The notes below the pieces were generated by a model. The model made no database searches. It was not told the DNA's origin and saw only the letters and a program-made list of their open reading frames with translations. Positions 14,780-21,745 of a DNA stretch of 32,165 bases are shown here, one piece after another. Each line of letters begins with the position of its first letter. Position 1 is the stretch's first letter. This DNA comes from Bacillota bacterium. GTDB taxonomy: Bacteria; Bacillota; UBA994; UBA5500. The stretch spans positions 1-32,165 of the forward strand of contig JAEZJZ010000029.1 in NCBI GenBank assembly GCA_023436245.1, written 5' to 3'. The translations under genes and the position numbers were made by a program.

Positions 14780-16471
14780 ATGATCAATCCGCGCGAGATC
14801 AACCTTTCAGAGCTCAAGTGGCAACCAGGGCCTAAGCAGACAGTGACCGGAGTCAAGGCAGCAGTCAGCACGGACAATGCTGTGGTGACCTACTCCATGC
14901 TCAAGGTGTTGCAGTCTGGCGGCAATGCGGTCGATGCCGCCATCGTCGGTTGTTTGCTGCAAGGAACGATTGAGCCATTCATGACCAATCACGCTGGAAC
15001 CGTGACCTTCCTCTGTTATGAAGCCAAGACGGGCAAGTATCATCAGCTAGACAGCACTGGAACGTATCCACCGAACTTGCCATTGCACACCCCAGTTCCG
15101 ACTCAGCGCAGCGGTTATGCGGCTGGTCCTGTTCACTCCTGTATTCCTGGGTTCATGAAAGGGCTTAAGGCCATTCACGAGCGCTTCGGCACTTGGAGTT
15201 GGGACAGTCTCTGTGAGGAAGCCATTTACTGGGCCGAGGCTGGAAACCATGTGTCGCAGTTTGAACTGGAGGCAACCATCGCGGGAGGAGATATTCTCAC
15301 CTATTTCCCGGAAGGGCGTGAGTTCTACTATCAAGGAGACTACTTCGCCAGGGTGGGGGAGCGCTTTCCGAAGCCCGCCCTAGCGGCCACATTGCGCCGA
15401 GTGGCAGAGCAGGGGCCGGACTACATGATCAGCGGCGGCTGGGCAGAAGAGTTCGTCGCCAAGGCCAACCAGTTGGGCTGGAAGATCTCCATGGAAGACA
15501 TGGCGGCCAACCCTCCGCGCTGGATCGAGCCGCTGCGCTTCAAGCTGCGGGACTACGAGGTGGTGGCGCTGGGAGCCCCGCAGCAACAGGGGTTGCAGGT
15601 CGCCTTAGTGCTCGGCATTCTCGATCAGTTGGGGATAGACCAATACAAACCCTATTCCGCGGAACACCTCTACTTCATGGCTCATGCCTTGCGCATCGGC
15701 AACCTGCTGGTGGGCTATGTCAATGACCCGGTGGTCTCAGAGGTGGACGCCAGCCTGTTCACAGACCCTACTTATCATCAATACTGGGCAAGGGTGATTC
15801 GGAGCTACATGCCCAAGGTGGACCTGACTGCGCACATGCGGCTGACTGCCAAGACTAGTGTGGCCAACAACACGGGAATCCCGCAGATCAACTTCGACCG
15901 GTATGAGCCTGAGCACAAAGCCGGTAGTTGCGAATTGAGCGTGGTTGATGCCGACGGCAACTGGGTGCAGATGATGAACACTCTGCAAGGAGGCGGCATT
16001 CCCGGCATGGTAGTCGGCGGAGTGCCCATGATTGGCAACCATTCGTCCACCAACAGCTTCAAGGCGATGGACATCAAGTTAGTTGAGGGTGCGCGGCAGC
16101 GGTTGATCATGGGGCACACCATGTTGCTCCAGGATGGCAAGCCGGTGCTGCAGATCGGCACGCCCGGTTCACCGCCGAACACCCAAGCCCAGGCTCTCTG
16201 CAACCTGATCTTCTTCGGAATGGATCCGTATCAGGCGATCAGTGCACCCAGGATGTATGCGCTAATGGACGACAATTCGCTGGTGATTGAGAACCGCATT
16301 GCGCCGGAAGTGGTGAAACAGTTGATCGCTCTCGGCATCAACCTGCGGGTGAACCACGTCTGGGACTGGCACATGGGGTCCTTCCAATGCTGCTATCTAC
16401 ATCCGGTTACAGGAGAGCTTTGCACGACTGTCGATCCCCGGCGCTGTGGGGTGGCAGACGGCTTGAAGTAG
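14780..16471 (+). CDS. Gamma-glutamyltransferase-family Ntn hydrolase with unusual nucleophile
   Basis: A 563-residue member of the gamma-glutamyltransferase (GGT) family, which self-cleaves into two subunits and transfers or hydrolyses gamma-glutamyl groups. Family landmarks: LQSGGNAVDAAIVG near residues 45-58, CIPGFMKGLKAIHERFG near 125, and LSVVDADGNWVQMMNTL at about 386-402. The E. coli nucleophile sits at TTHYSVVD; the aligned residues here are SCELSVVD, giving Ser383-Cys384 instead of Thr-Thr. Ser or Cys can serve in other Ntn hydrolases, so the enzyme may be active with altered chemistry, or dead. No signal peptide is visible, so it is probably cytoplasmic, unlike classical GGT. ATG 14780 is chosen for GGGGGGTG six bases upstream. 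It is near three oligopeptidase genes. The substrate is unknown. Confidence 0.85.
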   Translation: MINPREINLSELKWQPGPKQTVTGVKAAVSTDNAVVTYSMLKVLQSGGNAVDAAIVGCLLQGTIEPFMTNHAGTVTFLCYEAKTGKYHQLDSTGTYPPNLPLHTPVPTQRSGYAAGPVHSCIPGFMKGLKAIHERFGTWSWDSLCEEAIYWAEAGNHVSQFELEATIAGGDILTYFPEGREFYYQGDYFARVGERFPKPALAATLRRVAEQGPDYMISGGWAEEFVAKANQLGWKISMEDMAANPPRWIEPLRFKLRDYEVVALGAPQQQGLQVALVLGILDQLGIDQYKPYSAEHLYFMAHALRIGNLLVGYVNDPVVSEVDASLFTDPTYHQYWARVIRSYMPKVDLTAHMRLTAKTSVANNTGIPQINFDRYEPEHKAGSCELSVVDADGNWVQMMNTLQGGGIPGMVVGGVPMIGNHSSTNSFKAMDIKLVEGARQRLIMGHTMLLQDGKPVLQIGTPGSPPNTQAQALCNLIFFGMDPYQAISAPRMYALMDDNSLVIENRIAPEVVKQLIALGINLRVNHVWDWHMGSFQCCYLHPVTGELCTTVDPRRCGVADGLK

Positions 16472-16516
16472 GCGAGCATCAGATTTCGTTACAGACAAAT
16501 CAAGGAGGTGGGAAGA

Positions 16517-17512
16517 ATGCAGACTGCAACTTTGAACGAATCGTTGAGCAAAGATGTTCCCACGGCAATCATGAGGACCTTGACAGATCTGCTGCGGCAG
16601 GAGGCTGCTTTCTCCCAGGTGGATGTTCTGGTAGAGCAGTTGCAGCGGTGGGTGGGATGTCGATGCATCGGCATACGCCTGTTTGCAGCGGACGGGTTCC
16701 TGGCCTACAGCTCTTACCTTGGCTTCAGCCAGGAGTTCTGGGTGGCGGAGAACATCCTATCGGTAGACGAGGACTCCTGTGCCTGCATTCGCGTGGCGCT
16801 GCAGCGACCCGATCCGCAAGACTTGCCGATGATTACCGCGCACGGCTCCTTCTTCTGCAATCGACTTCCCTCATTTGTCGCTTCTTTGGCTGATCACGAG
16901 CTGTCTCGCTATCGCTGCCGCTGCGCCAAGGCGGGCTTCCATAGTCTCGCGATCATCCCGGTGTACGCTTACGAGCGGGTAATCGGCGTGTTGCACTTGG
17001 CGGACGAACGCGCCGACCAAATCTCCCCTGCCACGGTAAGGGAGTTGGAGCATTTGGCACCAGTTATTGGAGCCGTCGTCGCCCGTCACTCCTCTTTGAC
17101 AGCGCAGCCGCGACCCTTGGCGGCCCATGGCAATCTGGGGTCGCTGCTTGGGGGTCTGAAAGCTACCGCCTATGTGGTGAACCCGTCGGACTACCGTATT
17201 CTCTATGTCAATCAGACACTGCGGGAGATGTTGCCGCAAGACCCAGTCGGCCAGCCTTGTTACCGAGCGCTGCACGGCCGCAGCAAACCTTGCCCCGATT
17301 GTGGCAGACCTGCGGATCGCCGACGCGGTCGCCTGTTGCAGGTGCGGGCAGGCGGTCATTTGCCCGGGCAGTCATATTTGGTGGCGGATCGGGCGATCTT
17401 ATGGGCAGACCAGCGCGAGGCCTGGTTGGGCTTGGGCGTGCCGTTGCTGGACGGTGAGCGGCCTGATGTGGAAGATGCATTTTCCTACGCCGCAGCCATG
17501 CAGTCCGTGTGA
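16517..17512 (+). CDS. GAF-PAS sensory protein without an output domain
   Basis: A 331-residue cytoplasmic protein with two sensory domains. A GAF domain (about 30-190) carries several conserved-looking cysteines (CACIRVAL, RYRCRCAKAGF) and ends with LAIIPVYAYERVIGVLHLAD. A PAS-like domain follows (about 210-315): AYVVNPSDYRILYVNQTLRE, then CYRALHGRSKPCPDCG, a Cys-rich motif often found in PAS sensors of histidine kinases. In such proteins a kinase or DNA-binding domain normally follows; here the chain stops about 15 residues after the PAS domain. No kinase-like sequence is seen in other frames downstream, so this looks like a genuine stand-alone sensor rather than a frameshift. ATG 16517 with AAGGAGGTG (16502-16510) upstream. 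It follows the GGT-like gene by 45 bases and may be co-transcribed. Its partner is unknown. Confidence 0.75.
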   Translation: MQTATLNESLSKDVPTAIMRTLTDLLRQEAAFSQVDVLVEQLQRWVGCRCIGIRLFAADGFLAYSSYLGFSQEFWVAENILSVDEDSCACIRVALQRPDPQDLPMITAHGSFFCNRLPSFVASLADHELSRYRCRCAKAGFHSLAIIPVYAYERVIGVLHLADERADQISPATVRELEHLAPVIGAVVARHSSLTAQPRPLAAHGNLGSLLGGLKATAYVVNPSDYRILYVNQTLREMLPQDPVGQPCYRALHGRSKPCPDCGRPADRRRGRLLQVRAGGHLPGQSYLVADRAILWADQREAWLGLGVPLLDGERPDVEDAFSYAAAMQSV

Positions 17513-17580
17513 CAGCGGCAGCTGGCGCGTTGGCACGCACTGGGCTGATCGTCCAGGCGGAGCAGAAGGAGGAAAGACTG

Positions 17581-18855
17581 ATGGGCAGAAGACCCTACCT
17601 GGTTGTTGGCCTATTGCTAATCCTGGGTTTGGCCGGAGCTGCTTGTACCGACTACAGTAGCCAGAACGAGGCTCTGCGGGCACTGTTGCCGGAACGCGCC
17701 GGCTACCGCTGGGTGTACAGCGGGACAGCAGAGTACGGGCATTCCATGGAGATTGCGCAGATCGCATCCAGTGGGGACGGCTCCATGTACCAAGTGAATG
17801 GGGTGGTGGATGATCCATCGGGCGGCGAGGCTCCTGGTCCCTTCGAGTTTTCTCTGGTCTACGAGGTTGAGCAGGGGCGACTTACGCAGACGCTGTCTTC
17901 CGGTTCTCGGGTGCTGGACAACCGCTTCCCGCAACTGGAGTTGCTGCGAGCGCCACTGAAGCAAGGCGCAACCTGGGCTCAGACCGTCAAGGACAAGGAC
18001 GGCAACCAGACGAAGTTGCAGTGCAGTATTGTGGAGGTCACAGACGACAACGGGCGGGCTGTTTACCGGGTTCGCTATGAGGACAGCGGCAGCGATTATT
18101 GGGAGGAGAGAGTGATCCGGCAGGGAGCAGGCGTGGTGGCAGTCGAACTGCTCTATCAGGATGCAGAGGACTTCACCCTGGGCTATGCACTCTATGACCA
18201 GTTGAGCGGCTATGCGGAGCAGCGCCAGTTGAACAGTCTGCTGCCGCCTTATGACCAGCTGATGCGCTACTTCGGCCTGGCCGAATACGGCCACAGCGGC
18301 ACTCTGCATCCGGTGAGCGAGACCCCCGAGCGGAAGGTGGTTGAGTTCGTCGGTGCCTTCGAGGATGGTTCCGGAATTCCCGGGGCTTTCACTGTGCAAT
18401 ACACGCTGGACTATCTCACCGGGACTGTCATTGAGCAGGTGCAGAGCAACAGTCGCAGTGGCAAGGCGGAGGTCAATTCCCTGATGCACGATCCGGTGGT
18501 GCTGAAGTTGCCGCTGGAACAGGGCAATAAGTGGGAGCAGGTTGTGCGCATCGGCGGTGAAGAGCGCTCGATGCAGGCCGAAATCGTCGAGGTGGGCAAC
18601 AGTTACTACGGGCAGCCGCAGGATCGGCCGGTGATTAGGGTCAAGTATCAAGTGGCCGGGGTCGCCGGTTACTTCCGGGACACCTATCTCGAGGAGAGAA
18701 TCTTCCAAGCGGACCGCGGCATGATTGGCTTCTCCCGGTTGCTGCCCGGAGATATTGGGCTGACGGATGAGCAGCTACAGGATGAGCAACTGGTGAAGGA
18801 GACGCTGCAGCAGTTCATGTTCGGCTACAGCATGGATCTGACTGGTGGTAATTAG
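17581..18855 (+). CDS. Putative lipoprotein with two repeated domains, function unknown
   Basis: A 424-residue exported protein. The N-terminus MGRRPYLVVGLLLILGLAGA then AC forms a short signal peptide ending in a Cys, so lipidation is likely, though the residue at -3 (Gly) is not the usual Leu. The mature part is an internal duplication. Both halves begin with SLLP or ALLP, then Y or RWVYSGTAEYGHS / RYFGLAEYGHSGT, and both contain an LKQGATW / LEQGNKW turn, an IVEV strand and an EERVI / EERIF strand. Each copy spans roughly 190 residues and looks beta-rich. I recognise no enzyme motif. ATG 17581 is chosen for GGAGG eight bases upstream and the signal peptide. A strong terminator ends the gene. 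A role at the cell surface is all that can be inferred. Confidence 0.75.
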   Translation: MGRRPYLVVGLLLILGLAGAACTDYSSQNEALRALLPERAGYRWVYSGTAEYGHSMEIAQIASSGDGSMYQVNGVVDDPSGGEAPGPFEFSLVYEVEQGRLTQTLSSGSRVLDNRFPQLELLRAPLKQGATWAQTVKDKDGNQTKLQCSIVEVTDDNGRAVYRVRYEDSGSDYWEERVIRQGAGVVAVELLYQDAEDFTLGYALYDQLSGYAEQRQLNSLLPPYDQLMRYFGLAEYGHSGTLHPVSETPERKVVEFVGAFEDGSGIPGAFTVQYTLDYLTGTVIEQVQSNSRSGKAEVNSLMHDPVVLKLPLEQGNKWEQVVRIGGEERSMQAEIVEVGNSYYGQPQDRPVIRVKYQVAGVAGYFRDTYLEERIFQADRGMIGFSRLLPGDIGLTDEQLQDEQLVKETLQQFMFGYSMDLTGGN

Positions 18856-18864
18856 CGAAGCAAG

Positions 18865-18900
18865 AACAGGGGGCCGACTCAGACGAGTCGACCCCCTGTT
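18865..18900. terminator. Strong terminator between convergent lipoprotein and glutaredoxin genes
   Basis: AACAGGGGG (18865-18873) pairs with CCCCCTGTT (18892-18900), with an inner CGACTC/GAGTCG stem. It lies 9 bases after the lipoprotein stop and 10 bases beyond the stop of the opposing gene, so it can serve both strands. T-runs are short on both sides. Confidence 0.85.
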
Positions 18901-18910
18901 ATCGTCTCAG

Positions 18911-19168
18911 CTAGCGCAACTCGTCCAGGTCTGGCTGCCCAAAGATGATCTTCTCGCCGTCATTGATCACCGTGCAGGGAACGCCGACCCGACCGACCTC
19001 GCGCACTTCCGTGAAGGCTGCATGGTGGTCACGGTACTTGAGGAAAGCGCGCAGATTGGACATGCTCTCCGTGATGTCTATGTAGGTGAACTGCACGTCA
19101 TTCTGGGAAAGAACCTCTTTCACCGGTCCGCAGTTGGGTCACAATTTGCTGCCAAATAGAGTAATCAC
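18911..19168 (-). CDS. Glutaredoxin-like selenoprotein with in-frame UGA (UxxC motif)
   Basis: An 85-residue thioredoxin-fold protein read through one in-frame TGA at 19141-19139. Translation gives MITLFGSKL-U-PNCGPVKEV, so the TGA falls exactly on the first Cys of the CxxC redox site (U10, C13). The rest fits the small glutaredoxin-related family: YIDITESMSNLRAFLKYRD, then GRVGVPCTVI with the cis-Pro-like VPC motif. GTG 19168 has a perfect AAGGAGG seven bases upstream, which argues against a start after the TGA at 19123, where no ribosome-binding site exists and the active site would be lost. A SECIS-like hairpin follows the TGA. The likely role is reduction of disulfides or peroxides in the cytoplasm. 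A nonsense mutation is the alternative, but the match of TGA, Cys position and hairpin makes selenocysteine more likely. Confidence 0.85.
19105..19124 (-). promoter_or_regulatory. Candidate bacterial SECIS element
   Basis: Counting from the U of UGA as 1, GG (18-19) pairs with CC (36-37), U20 is bulged, GAAAG (21-25) pairs with CUUUC (31-35), and the apical loop is AGGUU (26-30). The E. coli fdhF SECIS has the same plan: a bulged U below a short stem and an AGGUCU apical loop. The distance from UGA is within the range accepted for bacterial SECIS elements. Confidence 0.75.
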
Positions 19169-19213
19169 GATTAACCCTCCTTATAGTGGATGTCTGATGC
19201 ATAACCTACTTCT

Positions 19214-19243
19214 ATTCTAGCTGATTTGCTAAGGAGCAGTCCA
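19214..19243 (-). promoter_or_regulatory. Candidate sigma-70-type promoter of the glutaredoxin selenoprotein
   Basis: On the - strand TGGACT (19243-19238) is a 4 of 6 match to the -35 box and TAGAAT (19219-19214) a 5 of 6 match to the -10 box, with an 18-bp spacer. Transcription would start about 40 bases upstream of the GTG start. Confidence 0.45.
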
Positions 19244-19329
19244 CTCCGCTCTCCGTCCGCGGCAGGAATTGTCTGAACTGCAGCCAATAGATCAGAAAAA
19301 GCCAGATATCGGAACAAGGGGGGCGACTG

Positions 19330-19563
19330 ATGCAGAAGATCGATTTGGACAAAGAGACAGTCCAGTTGATGGTGGAGGAAGTGAAGCAGTTCTTTGCCCA
19401 GCAGCGGGAAGAGGAACTGAGTGACTTTCAGGCCCGCATCTTCGTCGAGTTCATTCTGGACAGGCCCGGGCTCCACATCTATAACCGCGCCATCGAGGAC
19501 GCCCATCGCTACATGGTGGACCGGGTGGAGGACATGTACGGTCTGCAGAAAAGGCATCGCTAG
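19330..19563 (+). CDS. DUF2164 family protein
   Basis: A 77-residue soluble, acidic and helical protein. It matches the DUF2164 family, known only as short conserved proteins of unknown function: opening IDLDKETVQLMVEEVKQFF, then REEELSDFQARIFVEFIL, a central GLHIYNRAIEDAHRYM and the ending RVEDMYGL. The family's conserved pattern (E-E-L-x-D-F, a YN motif, and VEDxY) is present. ATG 19330 is preceded by AAGGGGGGCG. The gene is divergent from the glutaredoxin-like selenoprotein and followed by a strong terminator convergent with pepF, so it forms its own transcript. No function is proposed. Confidence 0.85.
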   Translation: MQKIDLDKETVQLMVEEVKQFFAQQREEELSDFQARIFVEFILDRPGLHIYNRAIEDAHRYMVDRVEDMYGLQKRHR

Positions 19564-19648
19564 CGGGAGGTGATGATGCTAGCCCGGTGCTTTCCCCGGC
19601 CCCTTGGCGTGTGCGCAAGCACCACCTCGCCAGCACCGACGGCCAAAA

Positions 19649-19683
19649 AGAGCAACGTTGGGCACTTGGCCCAACGTTGCTCT
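19649..19683. terminator. Strong bidirectional terminator between DUF2164 and pepF genes
   Basis: A perfect 14-bp stem, AGAGCAACGTTGGG (19649-19662) with CCCAACGTTGCTCT (19670-19683), has a 7-nt loop. On the - strand it is followed by TTTTT, a textbook terminator for the oligopeptidase gene ending at 19698; on the + strand the tail CTTGCTTGC is weaker. A 7-bp inverted repeat GGTGCTT/AAGCACC (19586-19623) lies just upstream. Confidence 0.92.
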
Positions 19684-19697
19684 CTTGCTTGCTCGTC

Positions 19698-21485
19698 CTA
19701 GAAGCTCTTCACGACTTCGTCCACCAGACTGCCCACATAGGCCACAGCAGCGCGAATCGGGTCCTTGGTAGTCATGTCCACGCCAGCCATCCTGGACAGC
19801 TCCAGCGGCTTCAAAGTGCCGCCTGCCTTGAGCACGTTCACCCAGCGCTCGGCGGCCGGTTGGCCTTCCTCTTGAATGGCCTTGGCTACATTTGTGCCGA
19901 TGGTCAAGCCGGCAGAGTAGCTGTAGGGATAGAGGCCGCGATAGTAGTGCGACTGACGCATCCAGACCAGACGCGCACCGTCGTCGATCTCCAAGTCCTC
20001 GCCCCAGAACTCGGCGATGATCTCACCCTGAATCTTGTTCAACACTGTGGCGGTGATCGGCTGGCCCTTCTCTGCTAGAGCGTAGGTGCGCCGCTGCAGT
20101 TCACCCTCGATCAGGTGGCGGATGAAGTTGTGATGGTAGGTCATCAGGAACTGCATCAGCAGCCAGCGCCGCATGCGCACATCTGTGCTTTGGGAGAGGA
20201 TGTAGTTTCCGACCAGGATTTCGTTGATGGTCGAGGGAGCCTCGATGAAGAACATGGTCGGGCGGGTGTTGGCCAGGCGCTGGTAACGTTGCGCCATCAC
20301 GCCCTGGCCGCCATGGCCGAGCTCATGCGCCATGGTCAAGGCGTTCCGCATCTGGTCGCTCCAGGTCATGCTGATGTATGGGTGGACGCCGACGACGGCA
20401 TGACAGAAGGCGCCTGTGCGCTTGCCGACGTTATCCGCCCGATCGATCCAGCGGTTATGCAGCCCCTGATCGATGATCTCAGCGTACTCGGGGCCAAGCA
20501 CAGACAGTCCGGCCAGTACAATCCGTGACGCTTCTTCGTAGGTGGTCGGCGGATTGAAGTCCGGATCCAACGGGGCCTCCAGATCGCAGTAGAGAATCTT
20601 GTCCAGCCCGAGTACTTCCTTGCGCAGCTTCAGGTAGCGGCGCATATGGGGAGCGAGCTCGGTGAGGATGACATCATGTAGGTTGTTGTAGATGTCGATG
20701 GTCACTTCTTGGCGATCGAGCAGCATGTGAATAGCCGAGTCGAAGCCGCGCAGTCTGGCTTCCACCACGTTCTTCTTCACTTCTGCGCCCCAAGCGGCTC
20801 CATAGGTGTTTTGGTATGCCTTCATGCCTTTGGTCAGAGAGGAGTAGGCATTCCGCCTGAGCGTGGTATCCGGCGCTGTCTCGTGGCGACCGAGGGACAT
20901 AGGATACTGATTGCCCTTGGAGTCGAGCACCGGCTCAAAGGTCAGGTCAGCCGTTCTGGATGTCTCGTAGATGCTGCCTGGAGCGTTCAGCACCTCACTC
21001 AAGGCGGCTAACACCATCTCGGTCTCAGGACCGAGCAAGTGCGGTTTCTTCTCAATCCATTTCTCAATGGTAATGCGGTAAGGCTCAAGCCCCGCCTCCT
21101 GTGCCAGGTACTCATCCAACTTGCCTTCCGGCAAAGCCAGCGCTTCGGATTGGATGAAGGACGTTGCAGCCTGCACCGAGGCGGTGAGTGACATCGCCCT
21201 TGCGGCCATCGCCTGGTGGGTCGGATTAGTGCCGTCGGATGACTGGTGGAAGGAAGCATAGGCGGCTGCCTTAATCAGCCTCTTCTGCAGCGCTTCTTGC
21301 GCGTCCAGGCACTCCAGCAAGAACTGAGGGCCTTGTCCTAGTGCCCCCTTGAACTTGGTGATCGTGCTGAGCATTTCCGGGATAGCGGCCATTTCCGCTT
21401 CCCAAGCCTCCTTGGTGGGGAAGATGTCCGTCAGATTCCAAGTCTGTTCGACTGGCACCTCTGCCCGGGTGAGACGTTTCGCCAT
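19698..21485 (-). CDS. pepF: Oligoendopeptidase F, M3B family (first paralog)
   Basis: A 595-residue zinc metallopeptidase that degrades short peptides in the cytoplasm. The zinc motif is H387-E-L-G-H391 in TMAHELGHGGQGV, with the third ligand E415 in FFIEAPSTINE, as usual for M3. The N-terminal helical region begins LTRAEVPVEQTWNLTDIFPT, the family opening; the C-terminal end carries YPYSYSAGLTIG. No signal peptide. ATG 21485 has GAGGAGGAG eight bases upstream. It is divergent from a second family member and lacks a 4-residue insertion present near residue 200 in the other two, so it is the most divergent of the three. All catalytic residues are intact. Confidence 0.95.
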   Translation of the reverse strand: MAKRLTRAEVPVEQTWNLTDIFPTKEAWEAEMAAIPEMLSTITKFKGALGQGPQFLLECLDAQEALQKRLIKAAAYASFHQSSDGTNPTHQAMAARAMSLTASVQAATSFIQSEALALPEGKLDEYLAQEAGLEPYRITIEKWIEKKPHLLGPETEMVLAALSEVLNAPGSIYETSRTADLTFEPVLDSKGNQYPMSLGRHETAPDTTLRRNAYSSLTKGMKAYQNTYGAAWGAEVKKNVVEARLRGFDSAIHMLLDRQEVTIDIYNNLHDVILTELAPHMRRYLKLRKEVLGLDKILYCDLEAPLDPDFNPPTTYEEASRIVLAGLSVLGPEYAEIIDQGLHNRWIDRADNVGKRTGAFCHAVVGVHPYISMTWSDQMRNALTMAHELGHGGQGVMAQRYQRLANTRPTMFFIEAPSTINEILVGNYILSQSTDVRMRRWLLMQFLMTYHHNFIRHLIEGELQRRTYALAEKGQPITATVLNKIQGEIIAEFWGEDLEIDDGARLVWMRQSHYYRGLYPYSYSAGLTIGTNVAKAIQEEGQPAAERWVNVLKAGGTLKPLELSRMAGVDMTTKDPIRAAVAYVGSLVDEVVKSF

Positions 21486-21745
21486 TCAGATCTCCTCCTC
21501 TTTCCTCTAGGTTCCGCTACTGCGGGGATGCTAATGCTATTCTTCGATGCACGAATCAGTTTGTCCTGCCTAAATGCCAAATCGATCCGCACCAGGCCGG
21601 CAGGCCACGGAATTGTTAACCAGGCAAGTATTGCCCTGAGCGGCGGTTGGCGGCAGGGATAGTCAATCTCAGTTGCGAATATGGTTATAAATGCCTGGAC
21701 GGTCCTGTTTGCAGATCGCCGTTCCAGCAAGGAGGAGGGGTTCAC
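21486..21745. promoter_or_regulatory. Divergent intergenic region between pepF paralogs
   Basis: 260 bases without a gene. A TATAAA (21686-21691) could be a -10 for the + strand gene, but its -35 is poor. A small hairpin CCGC-tact-GCGG (21514-21525) lies just upstream of the - strand ribosome-binding site. Nothing else convincing was seen. Confidence 0.3.

Noticed and set aside
18911..19123. 70-residue form of the glutaredoxin-like gene starting after the TGA
   Set aside because: There is no ribosome-binding site before 19123 and the form would lack the N-terminal strand and the redox motif.
19573..19701. 42-codon frame after DUF2164 with GGGAGG just upstream
   Set aside because: The ribosome-binding site is attractive, but the frame runs through the bidirectional terminator into the 3' end of pepF and has an unlikely composition.
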